A DNA stretch of 64,000 bases from Brenneria goodwinii (GTDB taxonomy: Bacteria > Pseudomonadota > Gammaproteobacteria > Enterobacterales > Enterobacteriaceae): contig NZ_CP014137.1 in NCBI RefSeq assembly GCF_002291445.1, positions 3,410,001-3,474,000 of the forward strand, in the 5' to 3' direction. The position numbers and the translations under genes are program-made. Of this stretch, positions 44,492-54,110 are shown one piece after another. The notes beneath the pieces were generated by a model. It saw only the letters and a list, made by a program, of their open reading frames with translations. It ran no database searches and had not been told where the DNA came from. How positions within the stretch are numbered: the first letter of the stretch is position 1; each line of letters starts with the position of its first letter.

Positions 44492-45817
44492 ATGCAAGCT
44501 ACCATCACTCCCACTATCGACGTAGAGGCGGACTCGCCACCGGTAAATTCCAGAAGTAAAGTTATTATTGCCTCTCTAGTGGGAACCGCTATTGAATTTT
44601 TTGATTTTTATATTTATGCCACTGCCGCCGTGCTGGTATTTCCCCACATTTTCTTCCCGCAGGGCGATCCGGCGGCGGCGACGCTACAGTCGTTAGCCAC
44701 CTTTGCCATCGCCTTCATCGCGCGCCCAATCGGTTCAGCGCTATTCGGACATTTCGGCGACCGCGTCGGCCGTAAAGTTACGCTGGTGGCATCCTTGCTG
44801 ACCATGGGTATTTCCACGGTGGTAATCGGCCTATTGCCCAGCTATGAGACCATTGGCATCTTCGCGCCGATGCTGCTGGCGCTGGCTCGTTTCGGTCAAG
44901 GTTTGGGATTGGGCGGCGAATGGGGCGGCGCGGCGCTGTTGGCCACTGAAAACGCGCCGGCACACAAACGCGCGTTGTACGGTTCATTCCCTCAGCTTGG
45001 CGCGCCGATCGGCTTCTTCTTTGCCAACGGCACCTTTCTGCTGCTCTCCTGGTTGCTGACCGACGAGCAATTCATGCAGTGGGGCTGGCGCGTACCGTTC
45101 ATTTTCTCCGCCGTACTGGTGTTAATCGGCCTGTATGTGCGCGTATCCCTGCACGAAACCCCGGTATTCGCCAAGGCGGCCAAAGCCGGCAAGCAGGTAC
45201 GCGTGCCAATCGGCACCCTGTTCAGCAAACATATGAAAGTCACCATTTTGGGGACCTTCATCATGCTGGCGACCTATACGCTGTTCTACATCATGACCGT
45301 CTACTCGATGACGTACGGCACCACGCCCGCGCCGAGAGGGCTGGGCTTCTCCCGCAATACGTTCCTGTGGATGCTGATGATCGCCGTTATTGCTTTCGCC
45401 ATTATTATCCCGCTGGCGGGCTATCTGGCTGATATCTTCGGACGGCGCAGAACCATGATTGTCGTCACCTGCCTGATGCTGGTATTCGCCATGGTGTTCC
45501 CGTCCATGCTCGGTTCCGGCAACCCGGCCATCGTAATGGCCTTCCTGATTTGCGGCATGGGCATGATGGGACTGACCTTCGGCCCGATGGGCGCGCTGCT
45601 GCCGGAACTGTTCCCGACGGAAGTCCGTTATACCGGGGCATCGTTCTCTTATAACGTGTCATCCATTCTGGGGGCATCGGTCGCGCCGTACATCGCCACC
45701 TGGCTGACGGTGACTTACGGTCTGTTCTATGTGGGAATCTATCTGGCGGCCATGGCGTCGCTGACGCTCATCGCATTGTTGTTGAGTAAAGAAACCCGTC
45801 ATCAGTCTCTTGGCTAA
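44492..45817 (+). CDS. yhjE: MHS-family MFS transporter YhjE
   Basis: This 441-aa, 12-helix metabolite:H+ symporter is nearly the same as E. coli YhjE in the stretches I recall (GTAIEFFDFYIYATAAV, RFGQGLGLGGEWGGAALLA). The MFS loop motif is GHFGDRVGRK, repeated as GYLADIFGRRR in the second half. Relatives carry shikimate, proline/betaine or dicarboxylates; the YhjE substrate is unknown. It has its own terminator and stands alone between xerD and fldB. Confidence 0.92.
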   Translation: MQATITPTIDVEADSPPVNSRSKVIIASLVGTAIEFFDFYIYATAAVLVFPHIFFPQGDPAAATLQSLATFAIAFIARPIGSALFGHFGDRVGRKVTLVASLLTMGISTVVIGLLPSYETIGIFAPMLLALARFGQGLGLGGEWGGAALLATENAPAHKRALYGSFPQLGAPIGFFFANGTFLLLSWLLTDEQFMQWGWRVPFIFSAVLVLIGLYVRVSLHETPVFAKAAKAGKQVRVPIGTLFSKHMKVTILGTFIMLATYTLFYIMTVYSMTYGTTPAPRGLGFSRNTFLWMLMIAVIAFAIIIPLAGYLADIFGRRRTMIVVTCLMLVFAMVFPSMLGSGNPAIVMAFLICGMGMMGLTFGPMGALLPELFPTEVRYTGASFSYNVSSILGASVAPYIATWLTVTYGLFYVGIYLAAMASLTLIALLLSKETRHQSLG

Positions 45818-45828
45818 GTCAGTACCGT

Positions 45829-45860
45829 GCAGTGAAGGCTTCGGCCTTCACTGCCGTTTT
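45829..45860 (+). terminator. Intrinsic terminator of yhjE
   Basis: GCAGTGAAGGC-TTCG-GCCTTCACTGC forms a perfect 11-base stem with a stable TTCG loop and is followed by CGTTTT. Confidence 0.92.
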
Positions 45861-46004
45861 CCTTCCTCTGCCTGCTATTTCCAATATACTGGCGTAACAG
45901 ATTCGGTTAGGCTAACCCTCTGCGTTCAAAGCCGTCACACCCGGTGTGATATCAGCTTACGACACCATCACTTACATTGATCTAACGCGACTTCTCTATT
46001 GCAT

Positions 46005-46523
46005 ATGAAAATAGGTCTATTTTACGGTTCAAGCACCTGCTACACCGAAATGGCGGCAGAAAAAATCCGCGATATTCTGGGTGAAGATCTGGTCGATCTG
46101 CACAACGTCAAGGATGTCGATCCACAACGGATGGAAGAGTACGAAATACTGATTTTGGGTATTCCAACCTGGGATTTCGGCGAAATTCAGGAAGACTGGG
46201 AGAGCATCTGGCAACAACTGCCCACCTTGGATCTGAAAGGCAAAATTGTGGCGCTGTATGGCATGGGCGATCAGTTGGGATACGGCGAGTGGTTCCTTGA
46301 TGCGCTGGGGATGCTGCACGACCAACTGCTGCCGCTGGGCGTGAAATTTATCGGCTATTGGCCGACCGAAGGCTACGAGTTTACCAGCCCGAAACCGCTG
46401 GCGGCCGACGGCAAACACTTTGTCGGGCTGGCGCTGGATGAGGTCAATCAGTACGATCTTAGCGACGACCGTATTGAACAGTGGTGCGGACAGATTTTGC
46501 AGGAAATGCAAGCGCTGCTGTAA
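46005..46523 (+). CDS. fldB: Flavodoxin 2
   Basis: FldB is a 172-aa FMN electron carrier. The phosphate-binding loop is GSSTCYTEMAAEKI at the N-terminus. FMN-stacking segments are GIPTWDFGEIQEDW and GDQLGYGEWF, and it has the long-chain loop GYWPTEGYEF. The frame starts at a TTG (45999), but the ATG at 46005 gives the normal N-terminus (MKIGLFYGSS). The gene sits next to xerD-yhjE and opposite rlmF. Confidence 0.95.
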   Translation: MKIGLFYGSSTCYTEMAAEKIRDILGEDLVDLHNVKDVDPQRMEEYEILILGIPTWDFGEIQEDWESIWQQLPTLDLKGKIVALYGMGDQLGYGEWFLDALGMLHDQLLPLGVKFIGYWPTEGYEFTSPKPLAADGKHFVGLALDEVNQYDLSDDRIEQWCGQILQEMQALL

Positions 46524-46617
46524 GCGCCCGCCCATGGCGCATACGCCATCATATTTCCGCGCCAACACCCCGGGCCGCCGGATAAGCGGCCCTCGCCGGT
46601 ACAAACGGCGGGAAGAC

Positions 46618-47571
46618 TCAGCGCTTCTTCTGTAGCCACCATCTTGCGCGAGCCGGCGTATCAAAAAAGCTCCAGGCGACAAAACGGCTCTGTTTCTGCC
46701 CCTGCGCCATATTGATGGTGCGAACTTTCACCGCCCCGACGTTTTCCAGCGCCCGATAGATATCCGGCAGATTCTCTTTCCGCGACACCAATGACGTAAA
46801 CCACAAACATTGGCGGGCAAAATTGGCGCTCTCGCTAATCATCTGGCTAATAAATGCTTTTTCGCCGCCGTCGCACCACAGCTCATCCTGCTGGCCGCCG
46901 AAGTTCAGCGGAGAATTTTTATCCAGGCCAAGATTATGCAGCTTACGCTGCGAGCCCTGACGCGCCTCGGCGGCGGAAGCATGGAACGGCGGGTTGCAGA
47001 GCACCGCATCAAAGATTTCATTCTTGTGGATGATACCGGTAAGGATGACTTTCCCGTTTTTCTGACGGCGTAAACGAATGGCCCGATTCAAACCGGGGTT
47101 CGCCTCGATCGTGGCGTTGGCCGCCTGCATCGCCTGCGGATTGATTTCACTGCCGGTAAAACGCCAGCCATATTCACGATGACCAATCAGCGGATAAATA
47201 CAGTTGGCGCCGCAGCCGACATCCAGCATCGAGGCATCACGAGGCACCACGGATTGATTGTCCTCCGCCAGCAGATCGGCCAGATGATGAACGTAATCCG
47301 CCCGGCCGGGCACCGGCGGACAGAGGAAACCGTCTGGAATCACCCAGTGCTCAATCTGGTAAAAATGGTGCAGCAGCGCCTGATTCAGTACCTTAACGGC
47401 CAGCGGATCGGCAAAATCAACCGATTCGTCGCCGTAGGCATTCACCTTCACAAAAGGAATCAGGTCCGGGTGGATTTGCTTTAGCGCGGTAAAATCATAT
47501 CGACCACGATGGCGATTACGCGGGTGCAGCACGTTTTTTTGCACAGCATGTTTATCAGCGGGCGTTGTCAT
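46618..47571 (-). CDS. rlmF: 23S rRNA (adenine-1618-N6)-methyltransferase RlmF
   Basis: The 317-aa SAM-dependent enzyme methylates A1618 of 23S rRNA. It carries the SAM motif MLDVGCGANCIYPLIG and the catalytic NPPF in AVLCNPPFHAS, plus the family's N-terminal HPRNRHRGRYD. The ATG at 47571 (MTTPADKH) with GAGAG upstream is preferred to the frame start at 47631. In E. coli it (ybiN) is elsewhere on the chromosome. Confidence 0.93.
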   Translation of the reverse strand: MTTPADKHAVQKNVLHPRNRHRGRYDFTALKQIHPDLIPFVKVNAYGDESVDFADPLAVKVLNQALLHHFYQIEHWVIPDGFLCPPVPGRADYVHHLADLLAEDNQSVVPRDASMLDVGCGANCIYPLIGHREYGWRFTGSEINPQAMQAANATIEANPGLNRAIRLRRQKNGKVILTGIIHKNEIFDAVLCNPPFHASAAEARQGSQRKLHNLGLDKNSPLNFGGQQDELWCDGGEKAFISQMISESANFARQCLWFTSLVSRKENLPDIYRALENVGAVKVRTINMAQGQKQSRFVAWSFFDTPARARWWLQKKR

Positions 47572-47797
47572 CAGCTTCTCTCTTGTTGAACGACGCGTAA
47601 GATACCTGCTGCGCCAGCCTTCGTAAATCATTGCGGCTATTTTTATGTAGCGCCAGCGGCGTAAAGCGCGGCGTTCGGCAAAAGGCAGGTCAAACGGATT
47701 AACGGCAGGGAGTGAAAAGGACGTTAATAGATTAACGCGTTACGGGAGGAAGAGCCGTCCGCCTCAGAGCCAAAGGCGCATTGCCAGCCTTTCTTCA

Positions 47798-48211
47798 TCA
47801 CCTGGCCCAGCTTTTATGCTGCAACAGCAGTTGGCGCAAATGACGCCATTCGTCATCCCCCATGCTGTCCGACGCCAGCCACAGGCGCTGTCGACCTTTG
47901 CCATCCATCGCTGTCAGCGATAGCAAAACGCCATTCTTCAACATCCAGGGACGTTTGACGATCAGCCATTCCTGTTTCTGCCAGCGCAGCTGTGTTGCGC
48001 TATGTAATAAAATTTCGCCCTGTCGGGATTTGATGTTTCGCTGACTACGGATAAAACCGAACACCACCAGCGTCACCAGCCCCAGCCACAACACGGTATA
48101 ACTGTCCGGCCAGGGAGCCAGCAGTATCAATAACACCAATAACCCGTGCACAACCAGCGAAAAAAGCTGCATGCGCCAGGAAACGCGCAGATCACATTGC
48201 CACTGGGCCAC
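47798..48211 (-). CDS. ygfX: Inner-membrane protein YgfX (CptA)
   Basis: The 137-aa protein has two N-terminal membrane segments (about residues 15-50) and a cytoplasmic tail. WQCDLRVSWR, RQGEI and LWLASDSM match E. coli YgfX. It was once called the toxin CptA acting on FtsZ/MreB; it is also linked to flavinylation through its neighbour. GTG at 48211 lies inside the end of sdhE (20-base overlap), so the two are coupled. Confidence 0.92.
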   Translation of the reverse strand: MAQWQCDLRVSWRMQLFSLVVHGLLVLLILLAPWPDSYTVLWLGLVTLVVFGFIRSQRNIKSRQGEILLHSATQLRWQKQEWLIVKRPWMLKNGVLLSLTAMDGKGRQRLWLASDSMGDDEWRHLRQLLLQHKSWAR

Positions 48212-48458
48212 GGTCTTTATTTCGCGTCTGGATGAGGGAGATCATACGTTTCAGATCCTGGTCTTGCGGTTGCCCGTGATTCATCAACCAGTTAAACAAG
48301 TCTGGATCGTCGCACTGCAACAGACGGACAAACACGCGTTTATCATCATCGCTTAACGCATCATAGTCATGCTCAAAAAAGGGCATGATAGAAATATCCA
48401 GTTCACGCATACCGCGCCGGCATGCCCAATGAATCCGTGATTTATTATCGATTTCCAT
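48192..48458 (-). CDS. sdhE: FAD assembly factor SdhE
   Basis: SdhE promotes covalent attachment of FAD to succinate dehydrogenase and fumarate reductase. The 88-aa five-helix protein has the RGxxE motif at residues 15-19 (RRGMRELD) and FEHDYDALSD. The ATG at 48458 with AAGGTGG upstream gives exactly the E. coli length; the longer frame to 48485 is not needed. ygfX follows with overlap. Confidence 0.96.
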   Translation of the reverse strand: MEIDNKSRIHWACRRGMRELDISIMPFFEHDYDALSDDDKRVFVRLLQCDDPDLFNWLMNHGQPQDQDLKRMISLIQTRNKDRGPVAM

Positions 48459-48678
48459 ACTTAAAACCACCTTATTATCGATCATACTTATTCAGTGTAA
48501 CCCGATTCCCGTTGCGAATGTTCAACCAATAGTAACATTTTGACATATTTTACTGATGTATTGACGACGATTGTATCAAGGGCTTAATCCCCCTCCAGCA
48601 CAATAACCGCTTGCAAACCCCTACCGCTCTTTTACCATTAGGTCATTCGCTTACAGCATAGCAGCGTAGGATCGTATT

Positions 48679-49665
48679 ATGGCTAATCAACCCTCTTTTG
48701 CTTCACAACCACTGTTTGCCTCAGCCGACTTACCCACCACACTGATCTCGCTTGATGACTGGGCGCTGGTTACATTAACCGGCCCCGACACCGTCAAATA
48801 TCTTCAGGGGCAAGTCACTATCGATGTCGCCGCCCTCCCTGCCGATCAACATGTACTCTGCGCGCACTGCGACGCCAAGGGAAAAATGTGGAGCGACCTG
48901 CGTTTATTCCAGCGCGGAGAAGGATTCGCTTTCATCGAACGCCGAAGCATCCGTGACATCCAACTCAACGAGCTGAAAAAATACGCGGTGTTCTCTAAAA
49001 CGACGATCGCGGCAGATGATGATGCCGTTCTGCTGGGCGCCGCCGGCGCACATGTTCGCGAACAACTTCAATCTGTTTTCAGCCGCCTGCCCACTGCCGA
49101 ACATCCGGTTATCCAGGACGAGGACGCCACCCTGCTGCACTTTTCACACCCCGCGGAGCGTTTCCTGTTGGTGTTGCCCCCGCAGCGGTGCGCCATGTTG
49201 CTGGAACAGCTTGCCGGCAAAAGCGAGCTAAATGATAGCCGCCAATGGCTGGCTCTGAATATTGAATCCGGCCTGCCAATCATTGACAGCGGAAACAGTG
49301 CGCAGTTCATACCGCAAGCAGCTAATTTGCAGGCATTAAATGGGATCTGCTTCAATAAAGGGTGCTACGCCGGTCAGGAGATGGTGGCCCGCGCCAAGTA
49401 CCGGGGAGCCAATAAACGAGCGCTCTACTGGCTAGCCGGTCAGACGGGCCGGGTTCCCGAAGCGGGGGACGATCTGGAATTGCGGCTGGGCGATAACTGG
49501 CGCCGCACCGGCACCGTGCTGGCGGCCTGCCGATTGCATGATCAAAGCGTCTGGGTACAGGCGGTGCTGAACAACGATCTAGAGGGTGACAGTACCCTGC
49601 GCGTACGGGAGGATGCCGACGGCAACCTGGCGATCCAGCCGCTGCCTTATGCAATAACCGATTAA
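48679..49665 (+). CDS. ygfZ: Folate-binding tRNA-modifying protein YgfZ
   Basis: This 328-aa COG0354 protein, related to the glycine-cleavage T protein, supports folate-dependent Fe-S cluster enzymes such as MiaB. The signature KGCYAGQE with its conserved Cys is in GICFNKGCYAGQEMVARAKYRG. It is divergent from sdhE-ygfX, as in E. coli, with a 220-base promoter region between them. Confidence 0.96.
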   Translation: MANQPSFASQPLFASADLPTTLISLDDWALVTLTGPDTVKYLQGQVTIDVAALPADQHVLCAHCDAKGKMWSDLRLFQRGEGFAFIERRSIRDIQLNELKKYAVFSKTTIAADDDAVLLGAAGAHVREQLQSVFSRLPTAEHPVIQDEDATLLHFSHPAERFLLVLPPQRCAMLLEQLAGKSELNDSRQWLALNIESGLPIIDSGNSAQFIPQAANLQALNGICFNKGCYAGQEMVARAKYRGANKRALYWLAGQTGRVPEAGDDLELRLGDNWRRTGTVLAACRLHDQSVWVQAVLNNDLEGDSTLRVREDADGNLAIQPLPYAITD

Positions 49666-49676
49666 GCGCCGCTAAT

Positions 49677-49702
49677 GATGCCTGCGCTTGCAGGCATCTT
49701 TA
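49677..49702. terminator. Bidirectional terminator between ygfZ and yqfA
   Basis: GATGCCTGC (49677-49685) pairs with GCAGGCATC (49690-49698) around GCTT and is followed by TTTA. It separates two converging genes. Confidence 0.85.
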
Positions 49703-49710
49703 CTCCCACG

Positions 49711-50358
49711 CTATACGTAAAGATAAATAGCCAGAAAATGGCAGACGCTGCCCCCCAGCACAAAACCATGCCAGATGGCGTGGTTGTATGGGATGCGGTT
49801 ACAAGCATAGAAGATCACGCCCAACGTATAAATGGCGCCGCCGACCGCCAACAGCGTAACGCCGCCGATAGACAACGTCATCGCCAGCTGATAAATCACC
49901 ACTAACGATAGCCAGCCCATCGCCAGATAGGTAATGAGCGACAGCACTTCAAAGCGGTGGGCAAACGCCAGTTTAAAGATAACGCCCACCAGCGCCATAC
50001 TCCAGATAACCACCATCAGCCCGTTAGCCAGCGGTGAGTTCAGACCGACGAGCAGAAAAGGCGTATAAGTCCCGGCGATCAACACATAAATCGCGCAGTG
50101 ATCGAACTTCTTCAGCCAGGGCTTGGCCCGCGGCGAAGGAATCGCGTGGTACAACGTTGAAGCCAGAAACAAGAGGATAATGCTGCCGCCGTAAAGGCTG
50201 TAGCTGGTGATAGCCACTCCATCGGCCCCTTGGTTAACCGCCTGCACCAACAGTAAAACCAGACCGACAATACCGAAAACCAGGCCGATGCCATGGCTAA
50301 TGCTGTTGGCGATCTCTTCCGCCAGCGAATAACCCGATTCCCATAAATTTTTCGCCAT
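49711..50358 (-). CDS. yqfA: Hemolysin III family membrane protein YqfA/TrhA
   Basis: This 215-aa PAQR/HlyIII protein has seven hydrophobic segments. Conserved metal-binding residues are visible as ISHGIG near residue 19, STLYHAI, DHCAIY and IWHGFV near the C-terminus. E. coli YqfA (TrhA) has been linked to membrane-energy and lipid homeostasis. It follows ygfZ in the opposite direction, as in E. coli. Confidence 0.92.
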   Translation of the reverse strand: MAKNLWESGYSLAEEIANSISHGIGLVFGIVGLVLLLVQAVNQGADGVAITSYSLYGGSIILLFLASTLYHAIPSPRAKPWLKKFDHCAIYVLIAGTYTPFLLVGLNSPLANGLMVVIWSMALVGVIFKLAFAHRFEVLSLITYLAMGWLSLVVIYQLAMTLSIGGVTLLAVGGAIYTLGVIFYACNRIPYNHAIWHGFVLGGSVCHFLAIYLYV

Positions 50359-50572
50359 CGTTTACCTCATTAGCTCCTATTCCACCGGCACAATCGCCGT
50401 CCCTGTCAAGCGCGGCGGACGTGTCGTCATCTATCCGGGGAACAATCTTTGGACAGCTTAACTGAGAATAGTTTCAGTATACACGTGTAAGCTAAAAATA
50501 ATTTTCCCCTGTTATTTCAGGATTGACAAAAACCATCAGACTATTGAAAAAGAAACCTTCCAAGGCGCCCTG

Positions 50573-50591
50573 CCTGCGCAGGCGGGAATCT
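50573..50591. repeat. Partial palindromic repeat, GCGCAGGCGGGAATC type
   Basis: CCTGCGCAGGCGGGAATCT shares GCGCAGGCGGGAATC with the complete copy at 50751-50774 but lacks its left GTCATTCCC half. Confidence 0.6.
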
Positions 50592-50624
50592 CTTATCATG
50601 GACTCCGCGCCGCCAGCACAAGCA

Positions 50625-50654
50625 GATCCCCGCCTACGGACGCGGGGATGACGG
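50625..50654. repeat. Palindromic repeat, inverted and divergent copy
   Basis: GATCCCCGC-CTACGGAC-GCGGGGATGACGG is an inverted, diverged copy of the repeat family, with its own 8-9 base stem. Confidence 0.6.
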
Positions 50655-50750
50655 GCGTGCAGCTGCGCAGGATATAACAGGGTAGTATTCGCAGATACTG
50701 TGCTAAGCATCAGCGGTCAAGACGCTTTTATTCACCGTGCTATACCCTGC

Positions 50751-50774
50751 GTCATTCCCGCGCAGGCGGGAATC
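50751..50774. repeat. Palindromic repeat, complete copy
   Basis: GTCATTCCCGCGCAGGCGGGAATC has ATTCCCGC paired with GCGGGAAT around a short loop. It has the structure of REP-like intergenic repeats. Confidence 0.7.
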
Positions 50775-51051
50775 AGCCAATGACCGCCTGCGGTTTTAGC
50801 AGGAGCGCCCCGCTACTACCGCAGATAAGGTGTTGAACAACTATGACTTTGTCATCAAACGCAATCATGCGTATAAATCTGCCGCGACATCCCCTACAAT
50901 TATCGGCTTTTAAAGTGCGCTCATATTGAAGTGCTTTCCGGTATTGCCAAGAGGTTATCAGGCTTCGATTACGCGGCCATTTGCAACGTCGCATACGCAG
51001 GCTCTGCGCGTTTAACCACTTTTCCGGCGTCAATTGAAAGAGGTTGTTCCA

Positions 51052-51660
51052 ATGTCGTTAGCTCCATCCGCTCTTGATTTCGGTTCGCTGACCGACGTAG
51101 TCGGTTTTCTGATGGAAATTGATAAATTAAAAAGCGTTCAGCGCCGCTCAAAAATTATCGGCAGCCCCCGCCACGAAGACTCCGCCGAACATAGCTGGCA
51201 TTTTGCCGTCGCCGCCATGAGTCTGGCGCCTTACGCCGGGAAAGACGTCGATATCAACCGCGTGATTCAAATGGCGCTGGTGCACGATATCGTGGAAATC
51301 GATGCCGGGGATGTCATTGTTTACGACCTGCCCGCCCGCGCCGCCGTCCACGCCCAGGAAGTGGCCGCCGCCGCCCGCCTGTTTGGCTTATTACCTGAGC
51401 CGCAGCGTCAACATTTTCATCAGCTGTGGCTGGAATACGAAGCGGGCGAAACCGCCACCGCCCAATTCGCCCTGATGATCGACCGCATCATGCCGGTACT
51501 CATGAATTTGCATAATCAGGGCCAAAGCTGGGTGGAAAACGGCATCCGGCTGGATCAGGTCTTAGGCCGCGCCGAATTTATCGCCGGCATCAACCCCGAA
51601 CTGTGGCGACACCTGAAACAGCATCTGGAAGAAGCCCAAGCCAAGGGGTGGTTGCGGTAA
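51052..51660 (+). CDS. HD-domain phosphohydrolase (HDDC2/YfbR-like)
   Basis: The 202-aa HD-superfamily protein has its metal ligands in SAEHSWHFA and in LVHDIVEIDAGD. It also has FLMEIDKLKSVQRRSKI, the usual start of HDDC2-type 5'-deoxynucleotidases. These enzymes dephosphorylate (deoxy)nucleoside monophosphates; the exact substrate is not shown by the sequence. The ATG at 51052 with AGAGG eight bases upstream is chosen over TTG at 51034. It replaces yqfB-bglA in the E. coli order. Confidence 0.86.
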   Translation: MSLAPSALDFGSLTDVVGFLMEIDKLKSVQRRSKIIGSPRHEDSAEHSWHFAVAAMSLAPYAGKDVDINRVIQMALVHDIVEIDAGDVIVYDLPARAAVHAQEVAAAARLFGLLPEPQRQHFHQLWLEYEAGETATAQFALMIDRIMPVLMNLHNQGQSWVENGIRLDQVLGRAEFIAGINPELWRHLKQHLEEAQAKGWLR

Positions 51661-51721
51661 GAGAATCGTTCGGTAAACCCGCACGACGCCGGAATAAATA
51701 ATCACTGCTACGTGAGAGCCT

Positions 51722-53029
51722 TTACTTCGGTAAACTCAGCGCCGTCCGCTCCACATAGGGCTTCATAATGCCGTCCGCTTCCTGTTGGGCGGCGATTACC
51801 GCTTTATCCACGCTCATCGCGGGATCGTTCAACAACGCCGCCAGCTGATTTTCCATCGCCTTACGCACCGCCACGGTTTCGTAGGTTGCATACCACGGAT
51901 GTGCGTATTGCAACTGCGAGAGCGCAATCTCGGCCCGCGGATCTTTCGCCAGATAATCTTTCATTTCCGGCAGATCGTAAGCGGCCATTCGCGGGGCGAA
52001 ATAACCGGTGAAACGGCTCCAGCTTCCACTCACTTCAGGGCTGACCAGATAATTCATAAACTGCCAGGCGGCCTTTTTCTGATCCTCTGAAATCCCTTTA
52101 AAACTCACCAGACTGGCGCCGCCGATCGTTACGCCGCGGCGCACTTTTTCCGGCATCATCGCCACGCCCAGCGTGAAATCTTTGGTGTTTTCACGCATAA
52201 AGCCCAATGCTCCCGTGCTCAGCATCGCCATGCCCAGCTTACCGGAAAAGAAAGCGGCGCTGATCTGTTTGGAATTAAGCACGCCGGCCGGCATGACTTT
52301 GTCGCGATACACCAGATCGCGCCAAAACTGCAACGTCCCTTTGGTTGATGCGGTGTTGTAATACACTTCGCCCGGATAGTCCGCATTATAATAAGCGCCG
52401 CCGTTGGCGCGCGTCAGAGCAGACAGCATCCAGCCGCCGTAGTCGTCGTTGGTCGACGGGATCATAATTCCCCATTGTCCTTTCGCCGGATCGGTCAGTT
52501 TCTTCGCCACGCTGACCACCTCGGCCCAGGTTTTCGGCGGTTCATTGATCCCGGCCTGCTTCAGCATATCCTCGTTGTAATACAGGATCGGCGTGGAGTT
52601 ATGGAACGGGATGGCGTAGGTCACCCCCATCACCTGAGCGTTCTGGTGCAGCGCGGGCCAGAAGTTTTTCATCAGGAATGGCGTCGCCTTCTCATCGCCA
52701 TATTTAAACAGTTCATCCATTGGCAGGATCTGATCCTTAATCACCAGATCGGCGGTAAAGTTAGCCGACATGATCACCAGCGCCGGCGGATCCCCCGCTT
52801 TCGCGGCCGCCTCAGCCTTTACCTTGGTGGTGTCATAGTTGCCGGTAAAAATGCCGCGCACCGCGACCTGATCCTGCGAGGCGTTGTAATCGTTGATGAT
52901 CCGCTTCATTTCCATCGTCAGCTTACCGTCCACCGGCGCGGGAAACATGAAGTCGATATTCTGTTTGGCTAACGCCTGACCCGCGCTCAAGAGCGCGACA
53001 GCCAAAGCGGCGACGTGGTATTTACGCAT
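51722..53029 (-). CDS. UgpB-like ABC solute-binding protein
   Basis: This 435-aa family-1 binding protein has a signal peptide (residues 1-21, ending ALA). FHNSTPILYYNEDMLKQAG and VTIGGASLV line up with the substrate-binding stretches of UgpB, which binds glycerol 3-phosphate and glycerophosphocholine. It is the last gene of a five-gene operon with a GpdQ phosphodiesterase, so glycerophosphodiesters are the likely ligand. Its start overlaps the ATPase gene by eight bases. Confidence 0.85.
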   Translation of the reverse strand: MRKYHVAALAVALLSAGQALAKQNIDFMFPAPVDGKLTMEMKRIINDYNASQDQVAVRGIFTGNYDTTKVKAEAAAKAGDPPALVIMSANFTADLVIKDQILPMDELFKYGDEKATPFLMKNFWPALHQNAQVMGVTYAIPFHNSTPILYYNEDMLKQAGINEPPKTWAEVVSVAKKLTDPAKGQWGIMIPSTNDDYGGWMLSALTRANGGAYYNADYPGEVYYNTASTKGTLQFWRDLVYRDKVMPAGVLNSKQISAAFFSGKLGMAMLSTGALGFMRENTKDFTLGVAMMPEKVRRGVTIGGASLVSFKGISEDQKKAAWQFMNYLVSPEVSGSWSRFTGYFAPRMAAYDLPEMKDYLAKDPRAEIALSQLQYAHPWYATYETVAVRKAMENQLAALLNDPAMSVDKAVIAAQQEADGIMKPYVERTALSLPK

Positions 53030-54110
53030 TTATTTTCTCCTGGGATAAATTATGAGTGGTTCGCCCGGAAAACCAATGGCAATCCAGTGGTGAAAAACTT
53101 AGCGTCAACGCCGCGCCAATCTCCGGCACCCCTTCCCGGTTAGCTCGCCGATAACGGAGAACGCCTAGCGGGGTATCCACCTGAATCAGGTATTCGGCGC
53201 CAAACAACTCCCGTTGCATTACCCTTGCCGGCAGCGCAAGACGATCGCCGCTGACGGGGTGTTCGGTAATATGCTCTGGCCTAATACCCAATATCACGTC
53301 CGTTAACGCATGGGTTTCCTCGTTTTCCGGCAGTGTGACAGGCTGCCCCGACAGGTCGACCTGGCCCGACGCGCAAGGCAGCGAGATCATGTTCATCGAC
53401 GGCGTGCCGATAAACCCCGCCACAAACACATTGGCCGGATGGGCGTAGAGCTGTTCGGGCGTGCCTATCTGCTGTAGCTCGCCGTGATCCAGCACCGCGA
53501 TCCGATCGGCCATGGTCATGGCTTCAATTTGATCGTGCGTGACATACACCGTGGTGGTTTTCAACTGCCGATGCAGCGCCATAATCCCGTCCCGCACTTC
53601 GCTGCGCAGCCTGGCGTCCAGATTCGACAACGGCTCATCCATCAGAAACAGACGGGGATTACGGACAATGGCGCGCGCCATCGCCACCCGCTGGCGCTGG
53701 CCGCCGGAGAGCTTGCCCGGCTTACGCGACAGCAGCGGTTCAAGCTGCAGCAGGCTGGCAACCCGCTGCACGCGCTGTGGGTATTCCGCTTTCGGTTCGC
53801 CGCGCATTCGCATACCGAAAGTAATGTTCTGCTCCACCGTCAGGTGCGGGAATAGCGCGTAGTTCTGGAAAATCATCGCAAAATTACGCTGCTTCGGACT
53901 CCATGTCGTAATCTCTTCCTTATCGAGCAGAATTTGCCCCTCGCTGACGTCCTCCAGTCCGGCCAACATGCGCAACAAGGTACTTTTGCCGCAGCCCGAC
54001 GGGCCGACCAGCACCAGAAACTCGCCGGCGGCAATCTCCAGCGACAGCGATTTCAGCGCCTGGGTTTGCTCAAATTGCTTACTGATATTGCGTAACTGAA
54101 TTACAGACAT
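53022..54110 (-). CDS. UgpC-like ABC ATP-binding protein
   Basis: A 362-aa CUT1-type ATPase has Walker A GPSGCGKST, signature KLSGGQRQRVAMARAI, Walker B LFLMDEPLSNLDARL and the switch His in VYVTHDQIEAMT. The C-terminal TOBE/MOBE domain (about 235-355) contains ILGIRPEHI, as in UgpC/MalK. It overlaps gpdQ by 10 bases and the binding-protein gene by eight, so the set is tightly coupled. Confidence 0.93.
   Translation of the reverse strand: MSVIQLRNISKQFEQTQALKSLSLEIAAGEFLVLVGPSGCGKSTLLRMLAGLEDVSEGQILLDKEEITTWSPKQRNFAMIFQNYALFPHLTVEQNITFGMRMRGEPKAEYPQRVQRVASLLQLEPLLSRKPGKLSGGQRQRVAMARAIVRNPRLFLMDEPLSNLDARLRSEVRDGIMALHRQLKTTTVYVTHDQIEAMTMADRIAVLDHGELQQIGTPEQLYAHPANVFVAGFIGTPSMNMISLPCASGQVDLSGQPVTLPENEETHALTDVILGIRPEHITEHPVSGDRLALPARVMQRELFGAEYLIQVDTPLGVLRYRRANREGVPEIGAALTLSFSPLDCHWFSGRTTHNLSQEKINA

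Larger units (their letters stand above)
50359..51051. other. Repeat-bearing intergenic region between yqfA and the HD hydrolase gene
   Basis: This 693-base stretch has no supported gene. It holds three GTCATTCCCGCG/GGCGGGAAT-type palindromic elements (listed separately), then unremarkable sequence up to the HD-hydrolase promoter. It marks the point where the gene order departs from E. coli. Confidence 0.5.

Noticed and set aside
48192..48458. CptB-CptA toxin-antitoxin pair
   Set aside because: The small protein carries the SdhE RGxxE motif and is the FAD assembly factor; the toxin-antitoxin description is not needed to explain the pair.
50573..50774. CRISPR-like array
   Set aside because: The repeats are palindromic, diverged, in mixed orientation and unevenly spaced, with no cas genes; they fit REP-like elements.
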